64,000 nt of DNA from JACCWP01 sp963785115. Its GTDB lineage: Bacteria; Actinomycetota; Actinomycetes; Propionibacteriales; Nocardioidaceae. The stretch's first letter is position 1; the number at the start of each line of letters is the position of its first letter. The notes below the pieces were generated by a model. It saw only the letters and a program-made list of their open reading frames with translations. It searched no databases and was not told the DNA's origin. Of the stretch, positions 1-8,129 are shown piece after piece. The stretch lies in the NCBI GenBank assembly GCA_963785115.1, contig CAWATY010000004.1:1-64000 (forward strand). The letters run 5' to 3'. The translations under genes and the position numbers were made by a program.

Positions 1-32
1 GACGGTTCCGCTGCGGCGCGTCGCCCTGAGGG

Positions 33-926
33 TCACGCCCTACTAGCCGCCAGGGCTGGCATGTGCGTCGCGGCGACGGCTTCCATGACCTCCCACTCGC
101 TGGGTCTGGCCCGCCAGGACTCCGGCAGATAGAGGACGAACTCGTCGACTCCGATGGCCTTGAACCGCTCCACCATGTCCACGAAGTAGGCGGGCGACTC
201 CCAGGGGGTCAGCGGTGGGTAACACACCACCGAGTGCCGGATCGTGCGCGGGTCTCGGTCGAACTCCGTGCAGAAGTCGTCGAACCGGTGGGTGCGTTCT
301 GCGGTGACTCGATAGAAGTCGTCGACGGTTTCGACGCCGTACCCGCCATACGAATTCCAGGCGTCGGCGTACTTCGCGGCGAGGCGAAGCATCCTCGGCC
401 CGTGCGCCGCGACGGTGAGGGGAGGCCGAGGCCGCTGCACCGGCAGCGGGATCGTCTCCGCGGCCGTGCACTCGTAGAAGCGTCCGCTGTAGTCGGTGAT
501 CTCCTGCCGCAGCAGCAGATCCAACAGCTCGAGGAACTCGGCGAACCTGCTCACGCTCTCACCCGCCGACCAGTCCACGCCGACCGCCGCGGATCCCGCG
601 GACGGATCACCCACGCCGACGCCGACCTCCAGCCGGCCGTCGCTGAGGTGATCGACCGTCGTCGACGCCTTGGCGAGCAGGACCGGGTGTCGGAAGTAGA
701 GGCTGCTGACCAAGGTGCCGACGCGGATCCGCGACGTGTGCGCGGCCATCAGCGTCAGCGTCGCCGGGCCGTCGAGCATGGTGTGACGCGGGCGGTCCGG
801 CTCGACGACGGTGTCGCAGTTCCAGAGCACGTCGAACCCCAGCTGCTCCGCAAGGGTCCACCGGCGGCGCAGCTCGTCCAGGGGCAGGTGCTGGTACTGG
901 TAGGCGCAAAAGCGAACGTCTGTCAT
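33..926 (-). CDS. LLM-class flavin-dependent oxidoreductase (luciferase-like)
   Basis: The 297-aa product has the bacterial luciferase-like TIM-barrel pattern. It carries the early FDVLWNCDT segment, a strand ending RIRVGTLVSSLYFRHP, then LAKASTTVDHLSDGRLEVGVGVGDP, the phosphate-binding turn usual for F420- or FMN-dependent monooxygenases and reductases of this class. The ATG at 926 is chosen because GGTGGCGAG lies just upstream and the fold begins a few residues later; the frame stays open about 20 codons further upstream but lacks a better start. The cofactor (F420 or FMN) and substrate cannot be read from sequence. It stands alone and divergent from the decayed lipoprotein gene, and it may be the end of an operon outside the window. 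Confidence 0.85.
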   Translation of the reverse strand: MTDVRFCAYQYQHLPLDELRRRWTLAEQLGFDVLWNCDTVVEPDRPRHTMLDGPATLTLMAAHTSRIRVGTLVSSLYFRHPVLLAKASTTVDHLSDGRLEVGVGVGDPSAGSAAVGVDWSAGESVSRFAEFLELLDLLLRQEITDYSGRFYECTAAETIPLPVQRPRPPLTVAAHGPRMLRLAAKYADAWNSYGGYGVETVDDFYRVTAERTHRFDDFCTEFDRDPRTIRHSVVCYPPLTPWESPAYFVDMVERFKAIGVDEFVLYLPESWRARPSEWEVMEAVAATHMPALAASRA

Positions 927-1150
927 CTCGCCACCCGGCCGCCTCGACTCGATGGTCCGCCCAGCGGCGGTCTGCCCGTCCCGCAAGGGATCGCAGCCGG
1001 ATGGTCGTCCCCGAAACGTGGCCGTGTCAACGCGGCCTCGTCACCGGGTTGACGACGACCTCATGCACGCGGTGTCCACAGATTCGCCGCTGGGGGTTAT
1101 GTCCGGATTCACGCGGGGCTAACCTGCCTGCACTGGCGCGGAGGTGGGGC

Positions 1151-1721
1151 ATGCGCGGTGGCGTTCGGACGGGCGGATGTGTCGCCGTCCTGCTCCTGCT
1201 CGCCGGGTGCAACGGCGAGTCGGACGGTGCCGAACCCACCCCCACCACACAGTCGTCGACGACGGTCGGCCCCACTACGGGACCGACGCCCACCGAGCCG
1301 GTCGAGCCCACGCTGCCGCCGGAGGCGGAGGGGAGTTCGCCCAAGGCGGCCAAGGCTTTCGTGGGGTACTACATCGAGTTGCTGAACTACGCGATGGTTA
1401 CGGGAGACACGGACGCCTTCCGTGCGGCAGCGCGTGGTTGCGGGGGGTGCGACGACGTATTCGCGATTGTTTGAGAAGCAGTACGCGAGCGGGGGGAGCA
1501 ATGCCAAGGACGGGTGGCGGCGTCACGAGCATCGTGGTGACCAGAGACGCGGACGGTCGAGTTGCCTTGGCCGACGTGGTGTCTGCGCCGTTGAAGTACA
1601 TCAAGCGGGCAGGCGACGAACCCACGACGTTCGGACCGGGACACGTACTCCCTGCGGTTCGTGCTCGCCCAGTCGACGGCGGGTTGGTACATGATCGAGT
1701 TCACGGGGGGCAGACGCATGA
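1151..1721 (+). pseudogene. Decayed DUF6318-like secreted lipoprotein gene
   Basis: The ATG at 1151 follows GGAGGTGGGG and opens a lipoprotein signal (hydrophobic VAVLLLLAGC lipobox) and a Thr/Pro-rich linker. SPKAAKAFVGYYIELLNYA and a GCGGCDD motif follow, as in actinobacterial DUF6318 proteins. The frame closes with TGA at about 1474, but homologous-looking sequence continues in other frames: FEKQYASGGSNAKDG, then VTSIVVTRDADGRVALADVV, then YSLRFVLAQSTAGWYMIEF just before the next ATG. At least three frameshifts are therefore needed, near 1470, 1520 and 1640. The intact family member would probably have ended in an ATGA overlap with the following PKD gene. The family name is recalled from motif resemblance, not searched. 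Confidence 0.6.
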
Positions 1722-2558
1722 GGCTGGCCGGCTTGCTAACGGCTCTGCTCGTGTGGTGATCCTGCGTCTCCGGCGTTCGCTGATGTCGACGGTGAGGGGA
1801 CGACGAACCCCGCACGATCCGGGGGTGGTCACCGAGGGGACGGAAGGTGAGACGGAAACCACGACCGGTGGAGTCGAGGAGGTACCGGTCGGGGGCAATT
1901 TGGGAGTACCATTTGGCTCTTGGCCTGCGCCCAGAATCACCCTGGGGCGAACGAGGTCACCTGTCCTGCTGCCCACACCTGCCCGACGTCCGAACGACCT
2001 CCGGTGGATGGAATGGGTGCGGCAAGTCACTGACGCAACCGGCGCCGCCATCCCCGAATCCGAATGGCTAGCGCGCAGACTGAATGTCGTGACGAACGGC
2101 CCGAATCCACTCCGCCCGACGGTCACGCTGGCTTGGTATTGACCGAGGTGCGAAGGCTCGGACTACCGCGGTTGAGGATCCAGGTGCAGCCGGCAGGGGA
2201 GACCCTGGTCAACCTCGAGACGATCTTCTTCGCGCGCGAGCCGCAGTGGGCGCGCACCGTCCAGCTGCTCGGCTACACCGTTGACATCGAGGCGGCGCCC
2301 GCGACGTACGCCTGGAGCTTCGGCGACGGAGCCACCATCGAGAGCCAGAGCCCGGGGGCGCCCTACCCGAGCGACGACATCGTGCACGCGTACGCCGACG
2401 CGCACGTCACGGTGCGCCCGAGCGTCGACGTCGCGTACGAGATCCGCTACCGCGTCGACGGCGGGGCATGGCAGACGATCGACGAGACGGTGCCCGCGGC
2501 CGGCTACCCCGTCGATCTGGTCGTGCGCGAGGCAACGCCGCTACTTGTGGGCAACTAA
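1718..2558 (+). pseudogene. Decayed secreted PKD-domain protein gene
   Basis: ATG 1718 follows a G-rich ribosome site and begins a signal-peptide-like MRLAGLLTALLVW, which stops at 1757. The reading then jumps frames: PASPAFADVDGEGTT near 1760-1800, ANEVTCPAAHTCPTSERPP near 1950-2010, RWMEWVRQVTDATG near 2010-2060, and finally a clean stretch from about 2064 to the stop at 2558. That last stretch holds a PKD-like core (TYAWSFGDGATIESQSPG, then DIVHAYADAHVTV). Four or more frame changes in 850 bases mark it as non-functional, unless the assembly is wrong here. It probably formed a two-gene unit with the upstream lipoprotein; the ancestral function is unknown. Confidence 0.6.
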
Positions 2559-2615
2559 CAGCTGGGGACAACGGCGATCCACCGCTTCTGTGGATGGTTT
2601 GCCTGTCCACACACA

Positions 2616-2631
2616 TCGAACACCAGTACGA
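2616..2631. promoter_or_regulatory. LexA/SOS-box-like palindrome upstream of DUF222 copy 1
   Basis: TCGAACACCAGTACGA matches the actinobacterial SOS box TCGAAC-N4-GTTCGA with one mismatch in the right arm. It begins 47 bases before the ATG at 2663. A -10-like TACGCT at 2651-2656 ends six bases before that ATG, so the box covers the expected -35 region of a leaderless promoter. The second DUF222 gene has the same box at the identical distance. Confidence 0.6.
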
Positions 2632-2662
2632 AAATACTGCTGCGCCTTCCTACGCTTGGGTC

Positions 2663-4116
2663 ATGAAAACGTTCGCCCGAGATCTGCCGGCCGGCACGGC
2701 TGGCCCGCCAGCAGGTCCGCCTGCTGGTGGGTCCGTCGCGGCGTGCCTGGAGACCATCGCCGCGGCGCTGGACCAGGCGGCCGAGGCGCGGTGCAGGACA
2801 CTCAGCGACGCCGAGGTCGGCGAGCTGGTGCAGCAGGCGTTCGCGGTGCGCGCGGGCATGGACGAGCTGGTGCTGCGGCTGGTCGACGAGGCACAGCGGC
2901 GCAACCTCCCCGGCCAGGCCGGCGCGACCTCGACCGCGGCGTGGCTGGCCGACACCCAGCGCCTTTCTCGCTCGCAGGCCGGTGGGCTTGCCCGGTTGGC
3001 GGCCGCGATGGGCGGGCCGTACGCGCACACCCGGCAAGCGTTGGCCGCCGGGCAGCTCAGCCTGGAGCAGGCGCGGGTGATCTGCCGGGCGTTGGACGAC
3101 CTCCGCGAGCAGGTGGCGGACCTCACTGACCAGGAACGCGACGAGGCGGAGCGGTCGTTGGTCGAGCAGGCGGCCGTGCACGGCCCGGACGAGCTGCGCC
3201 GACTTGGCCGGCGGGTGTTCGACGTGATCTCACCGCGCGACGCCGACCGGGTCGAGGGCGACCTGCTCGGCGACGAGGAACGCCGGGCTTGGCAGCACTG
3301 CTCGTTCACCATGCGTCGGTTGGGTGACGGTACGACCCGTGGGGCGTTCCGGCTGCCCGACGCCCAAGCCGACATGCTCAAGGCCGCCCTCGAAGCCCTC
3401 TCCTCACCACGCCGGTGGACAACTGCTGCCACAGCCACGAAGACCCCAACCGACAAGCATGCCGACCGCCCCGCCCACGAGCCGGTGGATGGTCCGGTGG
3501 ATGGTCCGGTGGAAGGTCCGGTGGACGAGCCGGCCGACGAGCCGTTGCCGGCCTATCCGACCCGGATGGGCCAAGCCCTGGCGCAGCTGGTCGAGCACCT
3601 GCCCACCGACGCCCTGCCCCAACACGGCGGAGTCTCGGCCACGTGGTGGTCACCATCGACAACGAGGCGCTGCGGACCGGGGTCGGGGCGGGCAGTCTGT
3701 CCACCGGCACCCGCATCTCAGCTGGTCAGGCCCGCCGGTGGGCCTGCAGTGCCGGGATCTTGCCCGCCGTCCTCGACGGGGCCTCGACCGTGCTCGACCT
3801 CGGCCGCAGCAGCCGGCTGTTCTCGATCAAGCAACGCATCGCCCTCGGCATCGCCCAAGGCGGCTGCTGCTGGGCCGGATGCGAAAGACCGCCCGGGTGG
3901 TGCGAAGCGCATCACGGCAGATGCCCGTGGGACGACGGCGGACTCACCGACCTGGCCGACGGGATCCTGCTCTGCGCCTACCACCACCGACTCGCCCACG
4001 CCGGCGACTGGATCGTTCGCTTCGGATACGACAACATCCCCGAAGTCGTGCCCCCGGCACGCGTCGACCCTCAGCGGCGACCCCGCCGACACACCCGCTT
4101 CAGGCCACGCGAATGA
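2663..4116 (+). pseudogene. DUF222/HNH endonuclease (13E12-type) gene, single frameshift
   Basis: The gene starts at ATG 2663 and carries the helical DUF222 region up to about 3640. It then loses frame at GGVSAT. The C-terminal half continues one frame over, with RISAGQARRWACSAGILPA, GGCCWAGCERPPGWCEAHH (HNH nuclease with zinc-type cysteines) and CAYHHRLAH, and stops at 4116. Alignment by eye with the intact paralogue at 28663 shows that one missing G between ACG and TGGTGG (about 3639-3641) accounts for the break; the remainder is open. It may be a recent inactivation or a base-calling error. Family members are multicopy nucleases of uncertain role in actinobacteria. A small Gly/Pro/Asp repeat (GPVDGPV-type) lies at 3480-3545 in the linker. 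Confidence 0.8.
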
Positions 4117-4136
4117 GGTGGCGTGCGCAGGAGAGG

Positions 4137-4445
4137 TCAGCCGGTCAGTCCGGAGTGAACGAGGGTCGCCGGCGTGTGCACCGTGTCGCGCTCGAGCACG
4201 ACCTCGTCGGACACCTCTCGCCAGGCCAGGAAGTGTGGCGAGCTGCGGTGGGCTTCGAGCGCCGCCTCGTCGGCGTACCGCTCGACGACCACGAAGCGGT
4301 CGGAGTCGTCGACCGACTGGGTGACGTCGAAGCCGAGGCAGCCGGGCTCGTCCCGCACGGCTGCGGTGGCGTTGGTGGCGATCGCCTCCACGAAGCGGTC
4401 CCGCTGGGTGGGGTCGATCCGAAGGGCGACGACGACGACGAGCAC
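4137..4445 (-). CDS. Antibiotic biosynthesis monooxygenase (ABM) family protein
   Basis: The 102-aa product shows the dimeric ferredoxin-like ABM fold: an initial VVVVALRIDPTQRDRFVEAI strand-helix, EPGCLGFDV, then FVVVERYADEAALEAHRSSPHF. Small ABM proteins include quinol monooxygenases and heme-degrading enzymes; which activity applies here is not visible. It starts at GTG 4445, 12 bases after the stop of the GntR gene, and so is probably cotranscribed with it. The position beside the sugar-acid operon is suggestive only. It is separated from the frameshifted DUF222 gene by 20 bases of convergent spacer. Confidence 0.85.
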   Translation of the reverse strand: MLVVVVALRIDPTQRDRFVEAIATNATAAVRDEPGCLGFDVTQSVDDSDRFVVVERYADEAALEAHRSSPHFLAWREVSDEVVLERDTVHTPATLVHSGLTG

Positions 4446-4457
4446 GCGCCGATCCTC

Positions 4458-5120
4458 TCAGGCTGGGGCCGGCACGTCGTACACCCGCCGGAGCCGCTTC
4501 CGCATGGCGGCGTCGAGGTGGTCACGCATGGCCGCCTCGGCGGCGTCACCGGACCCCTCGAGCACCGCGTCCACCAGCCGGTGGTGCTCGGCGACGGTCT
4601 CGGCTCCGGTGGTGTGCTCGAAGTACAGCCGGAAGATGTGCAGGTGGCAGTGGGTGCGCTCGAATGCCCGCTGCACCTGCGGACTGCCGGACAGCCGGGT
4701 GATCAGCGAGTGCAGCCGTCGGTCGTGCGCGGTCAGGCTCCGGTAGCCCTCGTAATCGGTGGTCGCGGGCACGGTGGCCGTCGCCATCTCGGCCCGCAGC
4801 GCGCGGGCTCCCTCGTCGTCCAGGCGCTCGGCGGCGCGGCGGGCTGCCCACGGCTCGATGAGCAACCGGAAATGGTGCAGGTCGTCGAACTCCTCGCGGG
4901 TGAGCAGTGGTGCGGACCGGTAGCCCTTCAGCGCCACCTTGGTGGCGAGTCCCTCGCTCGCCAGCCGCGCCAGCGCCTCGCGCACCGGGGTGGGCGAGAC
5001 CCCGAGCCTTCGGGCAACGCCATCGATCGAAACCCGCTCGCCGGGCGGGACGTCGTGGTCCATCAGCATCGCCTTGACGGCCTCGTACACGTCGTCGGCC
5101 AGGGCGGCCCGGCGGGGCAA
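4458..5120 (-). CDS. GntR-family transcriptional regulator, FCD domain
   Basis: A winged helix (ADDVYEAVKAMLMDHDVPPG, GVARRLGVSPTPVREALARL) is followed by an all-helical FCD ligand domain. The latter has the metal-site pattern with Asp/His residues in LTAHDRRLHSLI, HCHLHIFR and AEHHRLVDAV. FCD regulators usually sense organic acids and repress adjacent catabolic operons, which fits its divergence from the pentonate-type operon. The listed start is TTG 5120, the first standard codon. However, a strong GGGAGGA site lies at about 5166-5173, and six bases after its GGAGG comes an in-frame ATC at 5157-5159, so translation may begin there and add 13 residues. A perfect-arm palindrome at 5231-5244 is the likely operator. 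Confidence 0.88.
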   Translation of the reverse strand: MPRRAALADDVYEAVKAMLMDHDVPPGERVSIDGVARRLGVSPTPVREALARLASEGLATKVALKGYRSAPLLTREEFDDLHHFRLLIEPWAARRAAERLDDEGARALRAEMATATVPATTDYEGYRSLTAHDRRLHSLITRLSGSPQVQRAFERTHCHLHIFRLYFEHTTGAETVAEHHRLVDAVLEGSGDAAEAAMRDHLDAAMRKRLRRVYDVPAPA

Positions 5121-5230
5121 CGGCTGCGGGCGGGCGACGGGGGCTCGGTGGGCGTCGATGGTTGTCCTCCCGTGGTCCGGACACCCGATTTGACCGGATA
5201 CGTGGCATGCGTCACTGTCGACAGATCGAA

Positions 5231-5244
5231 GATCCTACAGGATC
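5231..5244. promoter_or_regulatory. Inverted repeat, candidate GntR operator
   Basis: GATCCT-AC-AGGATC has perfect six-base arms. It sits between the divergent GntR regulator and the transporter that opens the catabolic operon, 53 bases before the ATG at 5297. FCD-type GntR proteins bind short palindromes in such positions. Assignment to this regulator is inferred from position. Confidence 0.5.
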
Positions 5245-5296
5245 GGATCGTACGCCTGCCCTGCCACAGCCCCGGCCACGACGGAGTGAGATCGCG

Positions 5297-6775
5297 ATGA
5301 GCGCCACGCCGCAGCGACCCACCGAACCCAGCCGCACCGACAGCGACCTGCTGGTCCTTCCGCCGGCACCTGCCGGGCTGCGGGCGCGTCGGCCGTCGCT
5401 GCTCACCATGCTGAAGTTCTTCGGCCCGGGAGCGATCATCGCCTCGCTGACGATCGGCAGCGGCGAGTCGATCCTCGCCTCCCGCGAGGGCGCGGTGTTC
5501 GGTTACGCGGTGCTCTGGGCGTTGATCGCCGCGGTGATCGGCAAGGGCGCGATCGTGTACGCGTCGAATCGCTACATCACGCTCACCGGCGAGCACCCGA
5601 TGGCCCGGTTCGCGCGGGTCTTCCCCGGACCGCGCGGCTGGTTCGCGGTGCTGCTCACGGCGATCTGCTTCCTGTCCTTCCCCGGCTGGTCCAGCGGCGT
5701 CTCGCGGGCGCTGGGCGACTACCTGGCCTACCTGGGCGCGGGCGACGGCCTGGTGCTGGCCATCTGTGTGCTCGTCGTCGCCGCCGTCATCTCCTGGGTC
5801 GGCGGCTACACCGTGCTGGAGAACGTCCAGATCGGCATCGCCGGCGCGATGGTTCTGCTGGTGCTGATCGCGGTGTTCGTGGCGCAGCCGGACTGGCTCG
5901 GCGTGCTCGAGGGCCTGATCCCGCAGCCGCTGGCCTACGAGGGCTTCGTGTCCCGCGCCTACCCCGACATCGCCGAGATCCCGGTGTGGGTGGAGCTGTC
6001 GATCTTCCTCGGCGGGATCGGCGGCGGCATGTACGACTACATCGGCTACACGGGCATGCTGCGCGAGAAGCGCTGGGGGATGCTCGGCCACGCCGACGTC
6101 GACCAGCTCGCGGAGCGGTACAGCGACGACGAAGCGAAGCGCCCGCTGGCCATCGACACCAGCGACGACAGCATCACCCGGGCCAAGGCCTGGGCTCGGG
6201 CGCCGCTGTTCGACATCGTGGCCGCGTTCGTCGCGCTGACCATCATCGGCGCCGCGTTCGTCATCAACGGCTCGACCATCCTCGGCGCCGACGAGAAGGT
6301 GCCCGAGGGCAACGCGGTGCTCAACTACCAGTCCGAGTTCCTCGGCGTCGTCGCGCCGGTCTTCGAGTACTTCTACGTGGCTGCCATCGTCATGGTGCTG
6401 TTCGGCACCGTGTACGCGGTCTGGGAGGCGTACTCGTGGACCGCGTACGAGAGCCTGTCCGCCCTGTCGCCCAAGGTGCGCCGGGCCGGCCAGCGGGCCG
6501 TTCGGCCGTGGGTCTACGGCTACACCTTCGTGGGCGCGCTGGCGATGCTCGCGACCGGCGCCGACTTCGTCACGCTGATCACGTACGCGTCCATCGTCGG
6601 CGGCACCATGGCGTGCGGCATCTACGGCTTCGGCATGCTTTACATCGACCGGCTGAACCTGCCGGCGCCGCTGCGGATGTCCCGGCTGCTGCAGGTCCTG
6701 GTGGTCCTCGGGTCGGCGTTCCTGCTGGTCGCCGGCACGGCGGCGCTGCTGCAGCAGCTCGGGGCGGTCGCATGA
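5297..6775 (+). CDS. Nramp-family (APC-fold) transporter, atypical metal site
   Basis: The 492-aa protein has about 11 hydrophobic segments and an overall Nramp layout, starting KFFGPGAIIASLTIGSGES. In metal-transporting Nramp proteins the equivalent helix-1 unwound segment reads DPGN. Here it is GSGE, and helix 6 has GGIGGGMYDYIGYTG in place of the MPH motif. The metal ligands of classical Mn/Fe transporters are therefore missing, so the substrate may be another cation or the organic acid handled by the downstream enzymes. ATG 5297 follows GGAG at a normal distance. The gene opens an overlapping operon and shares an ATGA overlap with the next gene. The fold family is confident; the substrate is not. 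Confidence 0.8.
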   Translation: MSATPQRPTEPSRTDSDLLVLPPAPAGLRARRPSLLTMLKFFGPGAIIASLTIGSGESILASREGAVFGYAVLWALIAAVIGKGAIVYASNRYITLTGEHPMARFARVFPGPRGWFAVLLTAICFLSFPGWSSGVSRALGDYLAYLGAGDGLVLAICVLVVAAVISWVGGYTVLENVQIGIAGAMVLLVLIAVFVAQPDWLGVLEGLIPQPLAYEGFVSRAYPDIAEIPVWVELSIFLGGIGGGMYDYIGYTGMLREKRWGMLGHADVDQLAERYSDDEAKRPLAIDTSDDSITRAKAWARAPLFDIVAAFVALTIIGAAFVINGSTILGADEKVPEGNAVLNYQSEFLGVVAPVFEYFYVAAIVMVLFGTVYAVWEAYSWTAYESLSALSPKVRRAGQRAVRPWVYGYTFVGALAMLATGADFVTLITYASIVGGTMACGIYGFGMLYIDRLNLPAPLRMSRLLQVLVVLGSAFLLVAGTAALLQQLGAVA

Positions 6776-7209
6776 CGGCGACCGTCACCGAGGCCGGTGC
6801 GCGACCGGCCCTGCCGCGGGTGCGGCACGGCATTCTGGCCGCAGCTCTGCTGGCCGTTGCTGCCCTGCGCTGGTACCAGGGCGACGATGTCTGGGCCGCG
6901 GTGTTCGGAGTGGCCGGCGCGGCCGAGGTGTACGTCGCCGTGGCGACCCGGCGACAGGCGGCCGACGAGCCGGCGCCCACTGCGGATGCGGTTGCGCCTG
7001 CGCCTGCCGAGCTTGACCTGGCGCTGGTGCGCCACCTGCAGGCGCTGCGGCTGTGGACGGGTCTCGCCGTTGTCGCCCTGGTCGGCGCGGTCGTCGTGCT
7101 GGCAGCCGAACCGTCGCTGGCCATCGTGCTGGCGGGGGTGGGGCTGGCGTGCCTGTTCCGGGTGCGCCGAACGCGCCGTAGCGTCGCGACGCTCAAGCTG
7201 CTGTCGTGA
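6772..7209 (+). CDS. Small membrane protein of unknown function
   Basis: The 145-aa product overlaps the transporter stop by four bases (ATGA). It contains four likely membrane segments: ILAAALLAVAALRW, VWAAVFGVAGAAEVYVAV, a pair around LWTGLAVVALVGAVVVLAA and LAIVLAGVGLACLF. A charged Ala/Pro linker separates the pairs and a basic tail follows (RVRRTRRS). I do not recognise a family. Tight coupling to the atypical Nramp protein suggests an accessory or stabilising subunit of that transporter, but this is positional inference only. Confidence 0.7.
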   Translation: MTATVTEAGARPALPRVRHGILAAALLAVAALRWYQGDDVWAAVFGVAGAAEVYVAVATRRQAADEPAPTADAVAPAPAELDLALVRHLQALRLWTGLAVVALVGAVVVLAAEPSLAIVLAGVGLACLFRVRRTRRSVATLKLLS

Positions 7210-7220
7210 AGGAGGACCAG

Positions 7221-8129
7221 ATGCATCTCGTCCGTTACGCGGAGGCCGGGGGCCCGCCCGCGGTCGGCCTGCGCGACGACGGCGGCGCGGTCACATCGCT
7301 GCCCGGCGTCGCGACCATGTCGCAGCTGCTGCGACTGCCGCTGTCCGATCTGCGCGCGCTCGTCGACGAGGCCGCGACCGGCGGGTCAGAGGTGCCGGCT
7401 CCCCGGCTGCTTCCGCCGCTCGACGGTCGCGGTGAGGTCTGGTGCGCCGGCGTGACGTACGAGCGCTCGCGGGGCGCCCGGATGGAGGAGAGCGCGGAGC
7501 AGGACGTCTACGACAAGGTCTATGTCGCCGATCGGCCCGAGCTGTTCGGCAAGGCGCCTGCGTGGCGGGTCGTCACCGACGGCGAGCCGATCGGCATCCG
7601 TGCCGACTCCGGCCACGACGTGCCCGAGCCCGAGCTCGCGGTGGTGGCCAACGCGCACGGCGAGACCGTCGGCTACACCGTCTGCAACGACGTGAGCAGC
7701 CGCTCGATCGAGGGCGAGAACCCGCTCTACATCCCGCAGGCCAAGGTGTTCGCGGGAGGCTGCGCCCTCGCGCCGGGCATCCGGCCGGCCTGGGAGGTGC
7801 CCGACGCGGGCGACCTCGCGATCACCCTGTCGGTGCTGCGCGACAGCGCCGAGGCGTTCGCGGGCGAGACCTCGACCGCCCAGCTGGCCCGGCCGCTCGA
7901 CGACCTGGTGGCCGAGCTGTTCGTGGGTCTCGACTTCCCCGACGGCGTCGCGCTGGCCACCGGCACCGGGATCGTCCCTGAGCTGGACTTCGCGCTGCGC
8001 GAGGGCGACATCGTCGAGATCGTGGTCGAGCACGTCGGCCGGCTGCGCAACGTCGTCACTGTTGGCAAGCAGCCGTTCAACTGGCTGGCCGACGGCACCG
8101 TCCGTCCCGAGCTGGAGGAGATCCGATGA
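7221..8129 (+). CDS. Fumarylacetoacetate hydrolase-family protein, likely 2-keto-3-deoxypentonate dehydratase
   Basis: The 302-aa protein begins at ATG 7221 after GGAGG. The FAH catalytic core is visible: VWCAGVTYERSR-type entry, the acidic metal-binding set around PEPELAVVANAHGE, CNDVSSRSIEGENPLYIPQAK, and the C-terminal LREGDIVEIVVEHVG. The segment YDKVYVADRPELFGKAP resembles the FAH subfamily that dehydrates 2-keto-3-deoxy-arabinonate or -xylonate to 2,5-dioxopentanoate (2-oxoglutarate semialdehyde). The neighbours supply the step before (IlvD/Edd dehydratase) and after (dioxovalerate-type dehydrogenase), which supports this assignment over a true fumarylacetoacetase. The stereochemistry of the substrate cannot be told. 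Confidence 0.8.
   Translation: MHLVRYAEAGGPPAVGLRDDGGAVTSLPGVATMSQLLRLPLSDLRALVDEAATGGSEVPAPRLLPPLDGRGEVWCAGVTYERSRGARMEESAEQDVYDKVYVADRPELFGKAPAWRVVTDGEPIGIRADSGHDVPEPELAVVANAHGETVGYTVCNDVSSRSIEGENPLYIPQAKVFAGGCALAPGIRPAWEVPDAGDLAITLSVLRDSAEAFAGETSTAQLARPLDDLVAELFVGLDFPDGVALATGTGIVPELDFALREGDIVEIVVEHVGRLRNVVTVGKQPFNWLADGTVRPELEEIR

Noticed and set aside
7221..8129. True fumarylacetoacetase in an aromatic amino acid pathway
   Set aside because: No homogentisate pathway genes are near, while the adjacent dehydratase and dioxovalerate-type dehydrogenase fit a sugar-acid route.
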